56,453 nt of DNA, from assembly GCA_017649855.1 (NCBI GenBank), contig JAGCGA010000017.1, positions 1 to 56,453 on the forward strand, read 5' to 3'. The translations under genes and the position numbers were made by a program. Origin of the DNA: Bacteroidales bacterium. Its GTDB lineage: Bacteria; Bacteroidota; Bacteroidia; Bacteroidales; WCHB1-69. The notes below the pieces were generated by a model that was not told where the DNA came from, searched no databases, and was given only the letters and a program-made list of their open reading frames with translations. Positions within the stretch are counted from its first letter, which is position 1. Every line of letters starts with the position of its first letter. This document shows, one piece after another, positions 1 through 8,873 of the stretch.

Positions 1-3
1 GCA

Positions 4-105
4 TGCATTTTTGTAAACGCAAGCGCCTTTGCACGCCGCTGTTGGAGGCCGGCCATTCACGCCGCGTCCGCACCGCATGTCGGCCTGCCCGCCCGCGTGC
101 TCTAT
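4..105. repeat. GC-rich inverted repeat, copy 1
   Basis: About 100 bp that is the reverse complement of 14003-14106, with only a handful of mismatches and small indels. The match begins at the very edge of the window, so this copy may extend further left. The sequence is GC-rich compared with the AT-rich DNA after it. The indel near position 72 breaks the reading frame that is open in the other copy, so the repeat is probably not kept for coding. It looks like a dispersed repeat family; I cannot name it. Confidence 0.8.
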
Positions 106-280
106 GGGGAAGTGTTTCGGAGAAACACTATCCTAATAACCCCTTATAAGGCGTCAGCCGCAATATGGGGTACAGGCTACGCGCGGGGAACATCTCGCGG
201 CGCGGGGAGTCCGTGCCAAGATGATGATCCGTGCCGCCGCGAAAGGGAGTGTGTGCCATCAGGTATATAATTACCAAAAA
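106..280. other. Intergenic stretch, no gene seen
   Basis: No credible gene. The first part is GC-rich (around 178-245) and the last 29 bases (252-280) match 14346-14374 with a single mismatch on the same strand. Thus two separate short repeats near the window start recur together in the gap upstream of dnaK, but in different relative orientation. Confidence 0.5.
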
Positions 281-358
281 TTATACAAAGGACATTTGCT
301 CCTCATCCCATACAGTCCGCACCTCGCGGTCGTTATAAAAGCGGATGGAGATTCTCAT
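281..358 (-). pseudogene. Fragment duplicating the 5' end of the BRO-N/Fic gene
   Basis: Reading minus from 358, the first 19 codons (MRISIRFYNDREVRTVWDE) closely match the start of the BRO-N/Fic gene at 2568 (MKTSIRFYNDREVRAVWDE), and the DNA is nearly identical over about 58 bp. Homology then stops; the frame runs six more codons and terminates at 281. The sequences upstream of the two start codons differ. This is a remnant of a second copy or a partial duplication, unlikely to make a functional protein. Confidence 0.75.
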
Positions 359-470
359 TGTTCAATTTACGATGGAAAATGAATATTTATTTGGGTGAGC
401 TACTCGGTGACTTAGGATTCTACGGATTTGGATTCGAATAATTGGGAAATACCAATTCTCAATTATGATT

Positions 471-1658
471 TTAAAATAGATATACTTCTTTTTGTATTGA
501 TTTAGGATCCTCATTAACGACAACAGGCACACAGCCGTCATTTTGTATGTTAACCAATGTATCAGCATTGGGGTGGCCATGAACATTCTTTGAACCTGCA
601 GAAATATAGCCCGTACGCGCATATTCATACAATGTGCTATTAAAATTATTTCTGGATCCATGATGAGGGACTTGTATTCTTCGAATAGTATCCCATAGAT
701 TTAATCTGTCAAGGCATTCCTTCGTCAATTCAACATACGACTTCCTCAGATTATTTCTATTAGGTTCAAAATCACCAGTATATAAGAAATTAGGTGAACA
801 ACCTCTTTTTGGGGGACAGTATTTACGATCACAACAACAGCATTTATATCTCGTATAGCGGGCATAATAATCCACTATAATTGAATTATGATTCTCTATC
901 CCAGAAAACAACGTCATGGAATAAGTATTATGCCTTGTTTTTCCAAAATATTCAGCATAAATTGATTTACATTTCTCTATTCCTTCAGTCACTATCAGTT
1001 CCATTAGCTTCTGGGGATTGACTTGACCATCAGGGTTTTTAACAGAGGAAAAGAATGTATCATTTTTTATCTCCCCTTTTTTGGATTGTAACGGAGAATT
1101 AAACGGAATGTACAACCATCTAAACATATTCCCATGATAATCCACAAAATTATTGTAGAAAACTGAGCCAGATGGATATGAGTTTCGAATGGCCTCATTA
1201 ATGTGGATAGGGTCCCCTGGATTATTATTATTATCACCATCCATTTCGTTTATTTGAACGAATCTGACCTGGTATTCATTACGAAGCGCTTTTGAAATAA
1301 ACAAATTGCCTTCATTATCCAAGCTACCTGTTTTGTAATAATTGTATAAATAGGCTTCTATAATTACTTTAGAGGTTAACTGTGGCAGGAAAAGACAATT
1401 TACTCTACCTGTGCTTAAAAGTTCATCCAAGCCATTAATGTGATCTTCATGCAGATGTGAGATAAAGACAGCATTTATTATTCGTTGTGGATTTCTATTA
1501 ATCCAATCCTTAAGATACTTCTTTATTAAAGTCGGTTTTTGCGTTTCACTGCCACAATCATAAATTGCATTGAAAACCTCTTTGCCATTGTCATCAACAA
1601 AGGTTTCAGTATAAAAACCTCCTTGTCCTACAGGATGTATTACTCTTGTTAATTTCAT
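471..1658 (-). CDS. ComEC-like metallo-beta-lactamase-fold hydrolase
   Basis: A 395-aa protein with the metallo-beta-lactamase signature SHLHEDH at residues 67-73 (HxHxDH), a later TGD at 294-296, HHGS at 332-335 and NVHGHP near 359-363. This pattern is that of MBL hydrolases related to the nuclease domain of ComEC; no membrane segments or signal peptide are visible, so it should be cytosolic. Unusual is a cysteine cluster at 273-287 (four Cys in a row, then two more), which could bind another zinc. I chose the ATG at 1658; another lies six codons upstream. It sits 52 nt after the BRO-N/Fic gene on the same strand, suggesting co-transcription. Substrate unknown; a role in conflict or defence is inference from context only. 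Confidence 0.75.
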   Translation of the reverse strand: MKLTRVIHPVGQGGFYTETFVDDNGKEVFNAIYDCGSETQKPTLIKKYLKDWINRNPQRIINAVFISHLHEDHINGLDELLSTGRVNCLFLPQLTSKVIIEAYLYNYYKTGSLDNEGNLFISKALRNEYQVRFVQINEMDGDNNNNPGDPIHINEAIRNSYPSGSVFYNNFVDYHGNMFRWLYIPFNSPLQSKKGEIKNDTFFSSVKNPDGQVNPQKLMELIVTEGIEKCKSIYAEYFGKTRHNTYSMTLFSGIENHNSIIVDYYARYTRYKCCCCDRKYCPPKRGCSPNFLYTGDFEPNRNNLRKSYVELTKECLDRLNLWDTIRRIQVPHHGSRNNFNSTLYEYARTGYISAGSKNVHGHPNADTLVNIQNDGCVPVVVNEDPKSIQKEVYLF

Positions 1659-1710
1659 AATGTTTAGATTATACAATTAGTACTCTATCTTTATAATTAG
1701 CATAAGAATC

Positions 1711-2568
1711 TTATTCCTCGTAATAATATGAATAATCAATCCCTTTCATAAACAATTCTCGGTCGTCAATCTTGTCGGTGAGGGCTCCGGTTAACAACTG
1801 ACGGATGAGAGTGCTGTCGGCGGCGCTTAGTTCCATAGCCCGGAGATAGTCGTTCTTGTTGATTTTGCTCCAATCAATGCATCTTTTCAGCCTTTTTTTC
1901 AGTATCATGTCGAGCCAAATGCGAGTGCTGCGACCGTTGCCTTCCATAAAGGGATGCGCCACGTTCATTTCCACGTATTTGTCCACGATTTCTTCAAAGG
2001 TGGTTTCGGGCATTTTGTCGATGGTTTGCAGGGCTTGGGACAGATATTGGGCCACACAGAAGGTGAATCCGCCTTTTGAAATGGTCTTGGTGCGGATTTG
2101 TCCGGCAAAATCATACAAGCCCCCGAACAGGAAGGCGTGGATTTGTTGCAGGCCTTTGGTTGTGCCGATGTTTTTGTCCTCCACTAGATTGCTTTCCCAG
2201 AGTTCGTAAGCTTTTTTACGGCTTTTCCCGTCGATGGTGTTGTCGCTGTAGGTGAACCAGTCGAGGAAATCGGCAGTCTTTTTGCTGGGGATAAGTTTCA
2301 CCAATTCAGTTATATCGTCTTGAGAGAAGCAATCGGTAGCGTATTTTTTACCATCGGCAGCGGTCATTTTGAGTTGGCTACATTTTGTAGTCAACTCGTT
2401 TCCAGCCTTTTTCAGTCGGGTTTTGAGCACGCTCCAATATTTTCTCGGATTGGGGCTTTCGGTGATGGCGGCAACAATGTCAACAGCCGAGAACCACCAT
2501 TTGTTTTGGCTCTCGTCCCACACAGCCCGCACCTCGCGGTCGTTATAAAAGCGGATGGAAGTTTTCAT
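1711..2568 (-). CDS. BRO-N domain fused to Fic domain
   Basis: A 285-aa two-domain protein. Residues 1-110 resemble the BRO-N DNA-binding domain of phage anti-repressors. From about 115 a Fic domain follows, with the YDFAGQIRT segment at 152-160 and the catalytic loop HPFMEGNGR at 205-213, matching HPFxxGNGR with all key residues present. Fic enzymes transfer AMP or related groups from nucleotides to protein targets. No inhibitory (S/T)xxxE(G/N) helix is obvious near the ends. A near-copy of its 5' end lies at 281-358. BRO-N/Fic fusions usually lie in phage-related or accessory regions. The target is unknown. Confidence 0.85.
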   Translation of the reverse strand: MKTSIRFYNDREVRAVWDESQNKWWFSAVDIVAAITESPNPRKYWSVLKTRLKKAGNELTTKCSQLKMTAADGKKYATDCFSQDDITELVKLIPSKKTADFLDWFTYSDNTIDGKSRKKAYELWESNLVEDKNIGTTKGLQQIHAFLFGGLYDFAGQIRTKTISKGGFTFCVAQYLSQALQTIDKMPETTFEEIVDKYVEMNVAHPFMEGNGRSTRIWLDMILKKRLKRCIDWSKINKNDYLRAMELSAADSTLIRQLLTGALTDKIDDRELFMKGIDYSYYYEE

Positions 2569-2732
2569 TTATTTTATTCATTATTTAATCATAACCACCT
2601 CTACATTGATTCCCTTGCAGTTAACCATGTATTCTTTCAGTATTATATTCGCTACAAAAATACAAAAAAATGGGATATGTATTATTGTCAAAACATAAAA
2701 AACGTAGATGAAGAGTGTCATGTAGCACTCCT

Positions 2733-3698
2733 TTACCCCTCCACCTCAAACCGCACCTGCGGGAAGGCCTTCTTGTTGGAGGAGCCGTACCCCACCGCAT
2801 AGTTGATCTCCTGAGCAGAAACCTTCACCACCACCGGTCCGTCATGCGCCGCAAGCACCGCCTCGGCGATGCGGTCGCGCCACAACGCCGTGAGCACCAG
2901 CTCTTTGAACGACACATGGAAAGGTCCCGCCAGATAGTCCGTCCCTTGGAGCAGGCCTTCCGAAGGATGAAGCCCCATCCGGAGTATCGTAACCCCATGT
3001 TCAGTAAAATAGCGATACAACTCCTTGCACCACTCCACGGCCGTCTCGAGATCCAACGGCTGATAATTCCCTTGGCGGTATTGTGCCGCCAAGAGCGTGT
3101 CCTTGACCACCAAGGTGGGATAAATCCGGGTGCAGGAGGCGCCCAACGCCACGATGGTCTCCGCCGTGCGCATGGCCTTCTCCTTGGTATCCCCCGGCAG
3201 TCCGATCATCATCTGCAAGCCCAACGAGAAGCCCGCCTCCGTGATCATCCGCGAGGCCTCCCTGACCTGTGCCACGGTGTGACCACGCCGCGCATTCCGG
3301 AGCACCTCGTCGTCCAACGACTGCGCACCCAGCTCGATGAGGGTCACCTGATAGCGCTGCAACAGCTGCAAGACCTCCCGCGTGATGTAGTCGGGCCGGG
3401 TGGAGAGCTGCACCCCGGCCACGCGACCGCTGCGGACATAGGGCTCCGTCACCTTCAGGTAGGCCTCCTGCTCCTCCAACGGCATCCCCGTGAAGCTGCC
3501 CCCGAAGAAGGCAATGCGCACTTGCGCCTCCATCGGCATCGTGGCCAGATGCGTATCCACAATCCGCTTCGCCTCTTCGGGCGTGGGCACACTCCCCTGC
3601 CCCGCAATCGCAAACTGATTGCAGTAGGAACAGCGGAACGGACAGGCCCGCTGCGGAATGAAGATCGGGATGACCCTGTGCAATACTTGAACGGCCAT
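2733..3698 (-). CDS. Elp3-like radical SAM protein
   Basis: A 321-aa protein with the radical SAM cluster motif CX3CX2C at C19, C23 and C26 (RACPFRCSYCNQ), followed by FFGGSFTG, TRPDY, IELGAQS and MIGLPG. These match the radical SAM half of Elp3 without the acetyltransferase half, a stand-alone family often annotated as a coproporphyrinogen-oxidase-like or ELP3-family protein. It should bind a 4Fe-4S cluster and cleave S-adenosylmethionine; the substrate is not established. A TACTTTTG -7 element lies on the minus strand at 3717-3724, just upstream of the ATG. It is divergent from the TonB receptor. Confidence 0.85.
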   Translation of the reverse strand: MAVQVLHRVIPIFIPQRACPFRCSYCNQFAIAGQGSVPTPEEAKRIVDTHLATMPMEAQVRIAFFGGSFTGMPLEEQEAYLKVTEPYVRSGRVAGVQLSTRPDYITREVLQLLQRYQVTLIELGAQSLDDEVLRNARRGHTVAQVREASRMITEAGFSLGLQMMIGLPGDTKEKAMRTAETIVALGASCTRIYPTLVVKDTLLAAQYRQGNYQPLDLETAVEWCKELYRYFTEHGVTILRMGLHPSEGLLQGTDYLAGPFHVSFKELVLTALWRDRIAEAVLAAHDGPVVVKVSAQEINYAVGYGSSNKKAFPQVRFEVEG

Positions 3699-3716
3699 GG
3701 TTTGCTATTGAAAGAG

Positions 3717-3744
3717 CAAAAGTAAGAAAAAAACTCTATATTTG
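3717..3744. promoter_or_regulatory. Divergent Bacteroidota -7 elements
   Basis: On the minus strand TACTTTTG (3724-3717) precedes the radical SAM gene; on the plus strand TATATTTG (3737-3744) precedes the TonB receptor gene. Both match the TAnnTTTG consensus. I did not find correctly spaced -33 TTTG elements, so the call rests on the -7 boxes and their position. Confidence 0.5.
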
Positions 3745-3776
3745 CAGCCTTTATTATTTACCACGGCACAAGACCT

Positions 3777-6182
3777 ATGACCACCCATCCCCTTCGGGCC
3801 ATCATATCATCCATCTTGCTTTGTATAAGCTTTCTATCTGTCATGGCACAGAACGTCACCTTGTCGGGTACCGTGAAAGACGACTCCAATGGGGAGACAC
3901 TCTTTGGCGTTTACATCCTGCTTTCCGACACCGTGCATCACAAGGTGGTGGATGGCGGCGTCACCAACCAGGCGGGCTTCTACTCCATCACCGTCCCTGC
4001 CAGCACCTACGAGGTCACCGTCAACTACCTGTCTTTCCGGGAACACAAGCAGGTTCTGGACTTGCGCAAGAGCCAACGGTTGGATTTCAACTTGGTCCCT
4101 GACGCCATCTTGGGCGAGGAGGTCGTAATCACGGGCGAGCGCACCAACCGCAATGTGGAGAGCGCTGATGTAGGACGTATGGAGATGAAGATTGAGACCA
4201 TCAAGGCGTTGCCGGCCCTGATGGGTGAAGCCGACATCATCCGCTCCATCCAGCTGCTGCCGGGCGTGCAGTCGGGCGGCGAGGGCAACAGCGGCTACTA
4301 TGTGCGCGGCGGCGGCACCGACCAGAACCTCATCATGCTCGACGAGGCCACCATCTACAACAGCGGCCACCTCTTCGGCTTCTTCTCCATCTTCAATGCG
4401 GACGCCGTCAAGAACATCGAGATGATCAAGTCGGGCATGCCGGCCAACTACGGAGGACGCGCGGCCTCCATCCTCAACGTCACCCAGAAAGAGGGCAACA
4501 TGAAACGCTACGAGGTGGACGGCGGCATCGGCCTCATCTTCTCCCACCTCACCGTACAGGGTCCTTTCAAGAAGGAGAAGGCCTCCTTCCTCATCTCCGC
4601 CCGCCGCACCTATGCCGACTGGATCATACAGCCTTTCCTCAAGCCCAAATCCCCGCTGAAGGGCATGGACTTTTACTTCTACGACCTGAACGCCAAGTTC
4701 AATGTCGTCATCAACAACAAACACCGCCTCTACTTCGGCGCCTACTACGGCAGCGACGTCTATGGCTTCCAGTCGGGCTCGCAGCAGACCAAGGCCATCT
4801 TCAACTGGCGCAATGCCGCCGCCTCCGCCCGATGGAACTATATCATCAGCGACAAGCTGTTCCTCAACACCTCTGCCACCTTCAGCTATTACGACTTCGG
4901 CACGGAGATGCGCCTCGATGTCTACGAGTTCAAGCTCTCCTCTGGCATCCGCGACTACTCGCTGAAGAGTGAGCTCACCATCCTGCCTATCCCGAAGGTC
5001 ACCATCAAGACCGGCGTGCACAACATCTTCCACGTGTGCCATCCGGGCCAGTATGCCGTGCAGGCCGGCACGGGCTTCGACTTCTCCCTGCCGAAGGTGC
5101 AGCCCTACCTGGCCAACGAGCTGAGTCTCTTCGTCCACACCGAATATGACCCCACCTCCTGGCTGAAACTCAACATGGGCGCACGCTACACCAACTTCAC
5201 CCACCTCGGGGCTTTCACCCGCTATATCCTCGACGACCTCGGCTATGTGGCCGACTCTGTCGTATATCGTCCTGGACAGACCATCCACCAGTACAACAAG
5301 GTGGAACCGCGCTTCTCCGCCCGTTTCCTGCTCGACTCCCTGACCTCCATCAAGGTCTCGGCGACGCTGAACTACCAGTTCCTGCATCAAATCTCCATTG
5401 CCAGCATCTCGCTGCCAACAGACGTGTGGATGCCCTCTACCGACATTCTGAAGCCGCAGACGGTATGGCAGGTCTCCCTCGGCGTGTTCCGCAACTTCCA
5501 CCAAAACATGTTCGAGACCTACATCGACCTCTACTACAAGCAGATGTACAACCTGGCCGAATATCGCGACGGCCTCGACTTCAGCTTTGTCACCATCAAC
5601 CCTGACCAACTGTATGTCTTTGGCAAAGGCTGGGCCACCGGGGCCGAGTTCTTTGTCCGCAAGACCCGCGGCCGTTTCACGGGCTTCATCGGCTACACGC
5701 TAGGGTTTACCCGCCGGCAGTTTGACGACCTCAACGGTGGCAAGCCCTTCTGGGCCAAATACGACCGCCGTCATGATGTCTCCATCAACCTCTGCTACGA
5801 AATCATCCGCAACAAGCTAAGCGTCTCCGCCCTCTGGGTCTATCAGACAGGCAACACGATGACCATCCCCGTAGGCTACTATTTCTACATGGGCTCCTAC
5901 ATCACCGAATACAGCGGGCGCAATGAGTTCCGCATCAAGCCCTACCACCGCCTCGACCTCTCCGTCGATTGGACCATCAAGAAGACTCGCAAATGGGAAA
6001 CCGGCCTCAACTTCTCTGTCTATAACGTCTACAACCGCAAGAATCCGTTCTTCATCTTCTTTGAGACCTCCACCAATGCCAACTTCTCGCCCGAGGATCC
6101 CAACTTCACCATGGAGACGCAGGCATACCAGATGAGTCTTTTCCCCATCATTCCGTCCATCACCTGGAACTTTAAATTCTAA
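3777..6182 (+). CDS. TonB-dependent outer-membrane receptor
   Basis: An 801-aa outer-membrane receptor. It starts with a signal peptide (hydrophobic core at about 8-23), then a carboxypeptidase-regulatory-like beta-sandwich (about 26-110, LSGTVKDDSNGETLFGV) typical of Bacteroidota receptors, a plug domain (about 115-235, including GYYVRGGGTDQN and the NYGGRAASILNV end) and a long beta-barrel ending in an aromatic residue (WNFKF). Such receptors import large ligands with TonB energy. The start codon of a DUF4249 lipoprotein overlaps its stop, so the two form an operon and probably a complex. No SusD-like gene is present, so a glycan ligand is not implied; the ligand is unknown. Confidence 0.9.
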   Translation: MTTHPLRAIISSILLCISFLSVMAQNVTLSGTVKDDSNGETLFGVYILLSDTVHHKVVDGGVTNQAGFYSITVPASTYEVTVNYLSFREHKQVLDLRKSQRLDFNLVPDAILGEEVVITGERTNRNVESADVGRMEMKIETIKALPALMGEADIIRSIQLLPGVQSGGEGNSGYYVRGGGTDQNLIMLDEATIYNSGHLFGFFSIFNADAVKNIEMIKSGMPANYGGRAASILNVTQKEGNMKRYEVDGGIGLIFSHLTVQGPFKKEKASFLISARRTYADWIIQPFLKPKSPLKGMDFYFYDLNAKFNVVINNKHRLYFGAYYGSDVYGFQSGSQQTKAIFNWRNAAASARWNYIISDKLFLNTSATFSYYDFGTEMRLDVYEFKLSSGIRDYSLKSELTILPIPKVTIKTGVHNIFHVCHPGQYAVQAGTGFDFSLPKVQPYLANELSLFVHTEYDPTSWLKLNMGARYTNFTHLGAFTRYILDDLGYVADSVVYRPGQTIHQYNKVEPRFSARFLLDSLTSIKVSATLNYQFLHQISIASISLPTDVWMPSTDILKPQTVWQVSLGVFRNFHQNMFETYIDLYYKQMYNLAEYRDGLDFSFVTINPDQLYVFGKGWATGAEFFVRKTRGRFTGFIGYTLGFTRRQFDDLNGGKPFWAKYDRRHDVSINLCYEIIRNKLSVSALWVYQTGNTMTIPVGYYFYMGSYITEYSGRNEFRIKPYHRLDLSVDWTIKKTRKWETGLNFSVYNVYNRKNPFFIFFETSTNANFSPEDPNFTMETQAYQMSLFPIIPSITWNFKF

Positions 6183-7105
6183 TGGCTATGCAAAAACTAG
6201 GATACTATATCATATGTGTGCTCACCATCCTCTGTGCGGGTTGCCAGACGGAGATTGACGTGGAGTTGCCCGACTACACCTCCAAGTTGGTGATTGAAGG
6301 CACCATCGAGAATGGACAGCCAGCCATGGTGGTCCTCTCCAAGAGCATTCCCTTTTTCTCAGAGATAAGCATTGAAACCATCATGCAGGATGTGCTGGTC
6401 CGCGATGCCGAGGTGTGGGTCACGGCCGACGATGGGGAACGCGAGCAGCTGATGTTCCAGTTCTACGGGGAGTCGCCCTACTATATGGCCTTTGTAAGCC
6501 CCACCCTACGCGGGCGTGAGCAGATGGGCTATACGCTGACGGTCATTTATCACGACACCACCTACACGGCACACACCACCATTCCCCACACCTTCGACCT
6601 CGACAGCCTTTGGATCGACACCGCCTATACAATGGGCGAACTGAACTCCCAAAGAGGCAATGTGCGCTGCCTGCTAACCGACAATCCGGCCGAGGACAAC
6701 TACTACTCCTTCTCGGTCAAGGTACATAACAAACTCTTCACCGACCGGCTGTGGATCTATACTCTCCCCTTGGCCTTCGACGACCAGACCTTCAACGGGC
6801 AGACCTTCAACTTCGAGATCCTACGTGCCGGCGTCTCCTCCTTCCTGATGCCCACCATGGACAATGACACCATCCGCAGGGCCTATTTCAGCCTTAACTA
6901 CACCCATGGCGACACCATCTATGTGCGGCACAGCCTGATAGACCATGACACCTACCGCTTCCTGATTACTGGCGGAACCGATGCCATCTTTGGCTCCAAC
7001 CCGTTCACCAACCCCGCCCCAGTCTCCTCCAACATCATCGGTGAGAACGTCCTGGGCAATTGGTCCGGCTTCGCCTCCAAAGTGGACACCTTGATTTTTG
7101 AATAA
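6182..7105 (+). CDS. DUF4249 lipoprotein, partner of the TonB receptor
   Basis: A 307-aa lipoprotein: hydrophobic leader and a lipobox ending LCAGC (Cys 21), then a beta-rich body beginning TEIDVELPDYTSKLVIEGTI, which is the characteristic start of DUF4249. This family regularly follows TonB-dependent receptors of the type seen here and probably sits on the cell surface as a ligand-binding lid or accessory. Its ATG (6182) overlaps the receptor's TAA by one base; a second in-frame ATG at 6188 is possible. Confidence 0.85.
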   Translation: MAMQKLGYYIICVLTILCAGCQTEIDVELPDYTSKLVIEGTIENGQPAMVVLSKSIPFFSEISIETIMQDVLVRDAEVWVTADDGEREQLMFQFYGESPYYMAFVSPTLRGREQMGYTLTVIYHDTTYTAHTTIPHTFDLDSLWIDTAYTMGELNSQRGNVRCLLTDNPAEDNYYSFSVKVHNKLFTDRLWIYTLPLAFDDQTFNGQTFNFEILRAGVSSFLMPTMDNDTIRRAYFSLNYTHGDTIYVRHSLIDHDTYRFLITGGTDAIFGSNPFTNPAPVSSNIIGENVLGNWSGFASKVDTLIFE

Positions 7106-7110
7106 AAAAA

Positions 7111-7130
7111 AGTACGACATCAGTCGTACT
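7111..7130 (-). terminator. Rho-independent terminator
   Basis: Perfect 8-bp stem AGTACGAC / GTCGTACT (7111-7118, 7123-7130) with an ATCA loop. On the minus strand it is followed by eight T. It overlaps the stop codon (7120-7122) of the small lipoprotein, and it also lies just after the DUF4249 stop, so it may serve both convergent units. Confidence 0.8.
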
Positions 7131-7308
7131 CATACTCTTCGGTCCAGAGGTCCCAATCAAAATCATCCCAATAGATTTCATTGTCGGTGGGGGTGTCATC
7201 TTCCCGAATAAAATAGTCAGACGCCCCATACAACCAATGGTCCATCGTGGCACAGGATGATGACAAAAACAACACTGCCATCCAAACGAGAAAGAGAATC
7301 TTTTTCAT
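7120..7308 (-). CDS. Small acidic lipoprotein, unknown
   Basis: A 62-aa product with a clear lipoprotein leader (FLSSSC, lipidated Cys 19), leaving a mature peptide of 44 residues that is strongly acidic and aromatic at its end (DDFDWDLWTEEYEYD). It lies 17 nt after the DUF4197 lipoprotein gene on the same strand and shares its terminator, so they are likely co-transcribed. I do not recognise the family; no function can be given. Confidence 0.6.
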   Translation of the reverse strand: MKKILFLVWMAVLFLSSSCATMDHWLYGASDYFIREDDTPTDNEIYWDDFDWDLWTEEYEYD

Positions 7309-7325
7309 GACCTTAACCTAGTGAA

Positions 7326-8018
7326 CTATAAGCCTAGGATGGAGTCTCCCTCCACCCGATGCGTGGAATCTGTACGGATGAGTCCCTCTTCCAGGCGCAT
7401 CTCTTCAAAGATACCCTCCATCATACCGATGACAATCTGGTTTTGAAGATCCACGGTGACAGGATTCGGATTATAATTGCGATACAGGAGCAGCATCTCA
7501 TTCCAGATGGTAGAGACGTTGAACAGGTCCATACGGATAGCCACCGGCGCTTGCAAAGCGGTCCTGATGTTATCATACTCGGTAGCTTTGAGATAGTCGG
7601 TGATAGTTCCAGACTCCCCATAGAAGATCATGTCAGGATTATCGATCGAAAGGTTGGTGACAGCATCCTTGAAGGAGGAGGAGACATTGGCGCCGCAGCT
7701 CTCGGCCAGGCGGTTGGCTCTCAGGATCAGGGAGTCCTTCAGATAGCCATAGTTATGATTGGCCAGCGTGTCAAAGATGGAACTTTGCATTTTGCTGAAA
7801 TCGATCCGATAGGCGGCATCCTTGTAGGCATAGAAGCCGTCAACCACACAAAGGTGCGACACGGCACTGTCCACTGAGCAATTCAGGCAGGTCTTGATGG
7901 CTCCAATCTTCTGGGCATTGGTATAGAGCTGGTTGACATAAGTATTCGTCTCGTCTTCGCAAGAGATGAAGGCCATTACTGCCAACACCATGAATGACAA
8001 TATTCTGAGTTTTTTCAT
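7326..8018 (-). CDS. DUF4197-like lipoprotein
   Basis: A 230-aa lipoprotein (leader ending FISC, Cys 20). The mature part shows the DUF4197 pattern: an AIKTCLNCSVDSAVSHL helix, a GFYAYKDAAYRIDF segment and a helical remainder. Four cysteines occur in the mature part (two in TCLNC). DUF4197 is a family of exported proteins of unknown function. It heads a two-gene operon with the small acidic lipoprotein. Confidence 0.7.
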   Translation of the reverse strand: MKKLRILSFMVLAVMAFISCEDETNTYVNQLYTNAQKIGAIKTCLNCSVDSAVSHLCVVDGFYAYKDAAYRIDFSKMQSSIFDTLANHNYGYLKDSLILRANRLAESCGANVSSSFKDAVTNLSIDNPDMIFYGESGTITDYLKATEYDNIRTALQAPVAIRMDLFNVSTIWNEMLLLYRNYNPNPVTVDLQNQIVIGMMEGIFEEMRLEEGLIRTDSTHRVEGDSILGL

Positions 8019-8112
8019 CTTCCAAAAAATTAGGGGGCAAAGATATAATTTTTACGGAAACAAAATGAAGACTGCTAAAAAATGTTATTTTCGCCAACTC
8101 AATAATCCTGAC

Positions 8113-8859
8113 ATGACCGACCCCGTATTGCAGTTCATCCCCGATATCGCATCCACCAACCGCTGGTTAACCCAGGAGGTGGCAGACAGCCAAGCACGCG
8201 GCATCACATTTCAGCCGTTCACCGCCATTTGCACCGATTATCAAGCCGAGGGGCATGGCATGGGCAGCAATCGCTGGTTCAGTGACCGGGGAAAGAACAT
8301 CCTGCTGTCGGTCTACTTCACGCCCAGGACCGAGGCGGCACGGCAGTTCCTCTTCAACCAGTACTTCGCCCTCGCCACACGGCAGTTCCTGTTGGACTAT
8401 CTTCCCGAAGTGGCCATCAAGTGGCCCAACGACCTCTACGTCCGCGGGCAGAAGATTGCCGGCATCCTCATCGAGCACCACCTGCGCGGCGACCGTCTGG
8501 ACTATACCATCGCGGGCATCGGCATCAACATCAACCAGGACTGTTTTCCCGAGGAGATCCCCCACCCCACCAGCCTCTACCTGGAAACGGGCCAAACCTT
8601 CCCAGTGGAAGCGCTCACAGCCAGCTACTGGCAGCATCTGCGCCACAGCTTCAACACCTTTGACTGGCAAACCCCCATTGCCCAAAACGAGGCTTACACC
8701 CTGCAGCTTTACCAGCTGGGCGAATACAAATCTTACCTGATCCGTGGCGAACAGTGCGAGGCTGCCATCACGGGACTGGATGATTATGGACAGTTGAGAT
8801 TACGCAAACGCAATGGCGAAGAGGTCGTCTGCGGCTTCAAGGAGATTGTCTTCCTATAG
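8113..8859 (+). CDS. birA: Biotin-[acetyl-CoA-carboxylase] ligase
   Basis: A 248-aa biotin protein ligase. The GHGMGSNRW segment corresponds to the biotinyl-AMP loop (GRGQxGxxW in other family members), followed by KWPNDLYV and KIAGILIEHH, the ATP/biotin-binding core. A small C-terminal beta domain follows. There is no N-terminal helix-turn-helix, so it is the enzyme-only class and not a repressor. I chose the ATG at 8113 because the family's core begins soon after; the longer frame upstream is AT-rich leader. It would biotinylate carboxylase carrier proteins. It is convergent with the uridine phosphorylase gene, 14 nt away. Confidence 0.9.
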   Translation: MTDPVLQFIPDIASTNRWLTQEVADSQARGITFQPFTAICTDYQAEGHGMGSNRWFSDRGKNILLSVYFTPRTEAARQFLFNQYFALATRQFLLDYLPEVAIKWPNDLYVRGQKIAGILIEHHLRGDRLDYTIAGIGININQDCFPEEIPHPTSLYLETGQTFPVEALTASYWQHLRHSFNTFDWQTPIAQNEAYTLQLYQLGEYKSYLIRGEQCEAAITGLDDYGQLRLRKRNGEEVVCGFKEIVFL

Positions 8860-8873
8860 GGTCATTTAGCTGG

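Noticed and set aside
178..250. GC-rich stretch near the window start considered as a structured RNA or rRNA remnant
   Set aside because: No recognisable rRNA, tRNA or other RNA signature; only repeat-like composition.
3834..5609. 591-codon open frame antisense to the TonB receptor gene
   Set aside because: Low-complexity Val/Glu/Gly/Asp/His composition typical of an antisense frame of a codon-biased gene; no domain; the plus-strand gene is certain.
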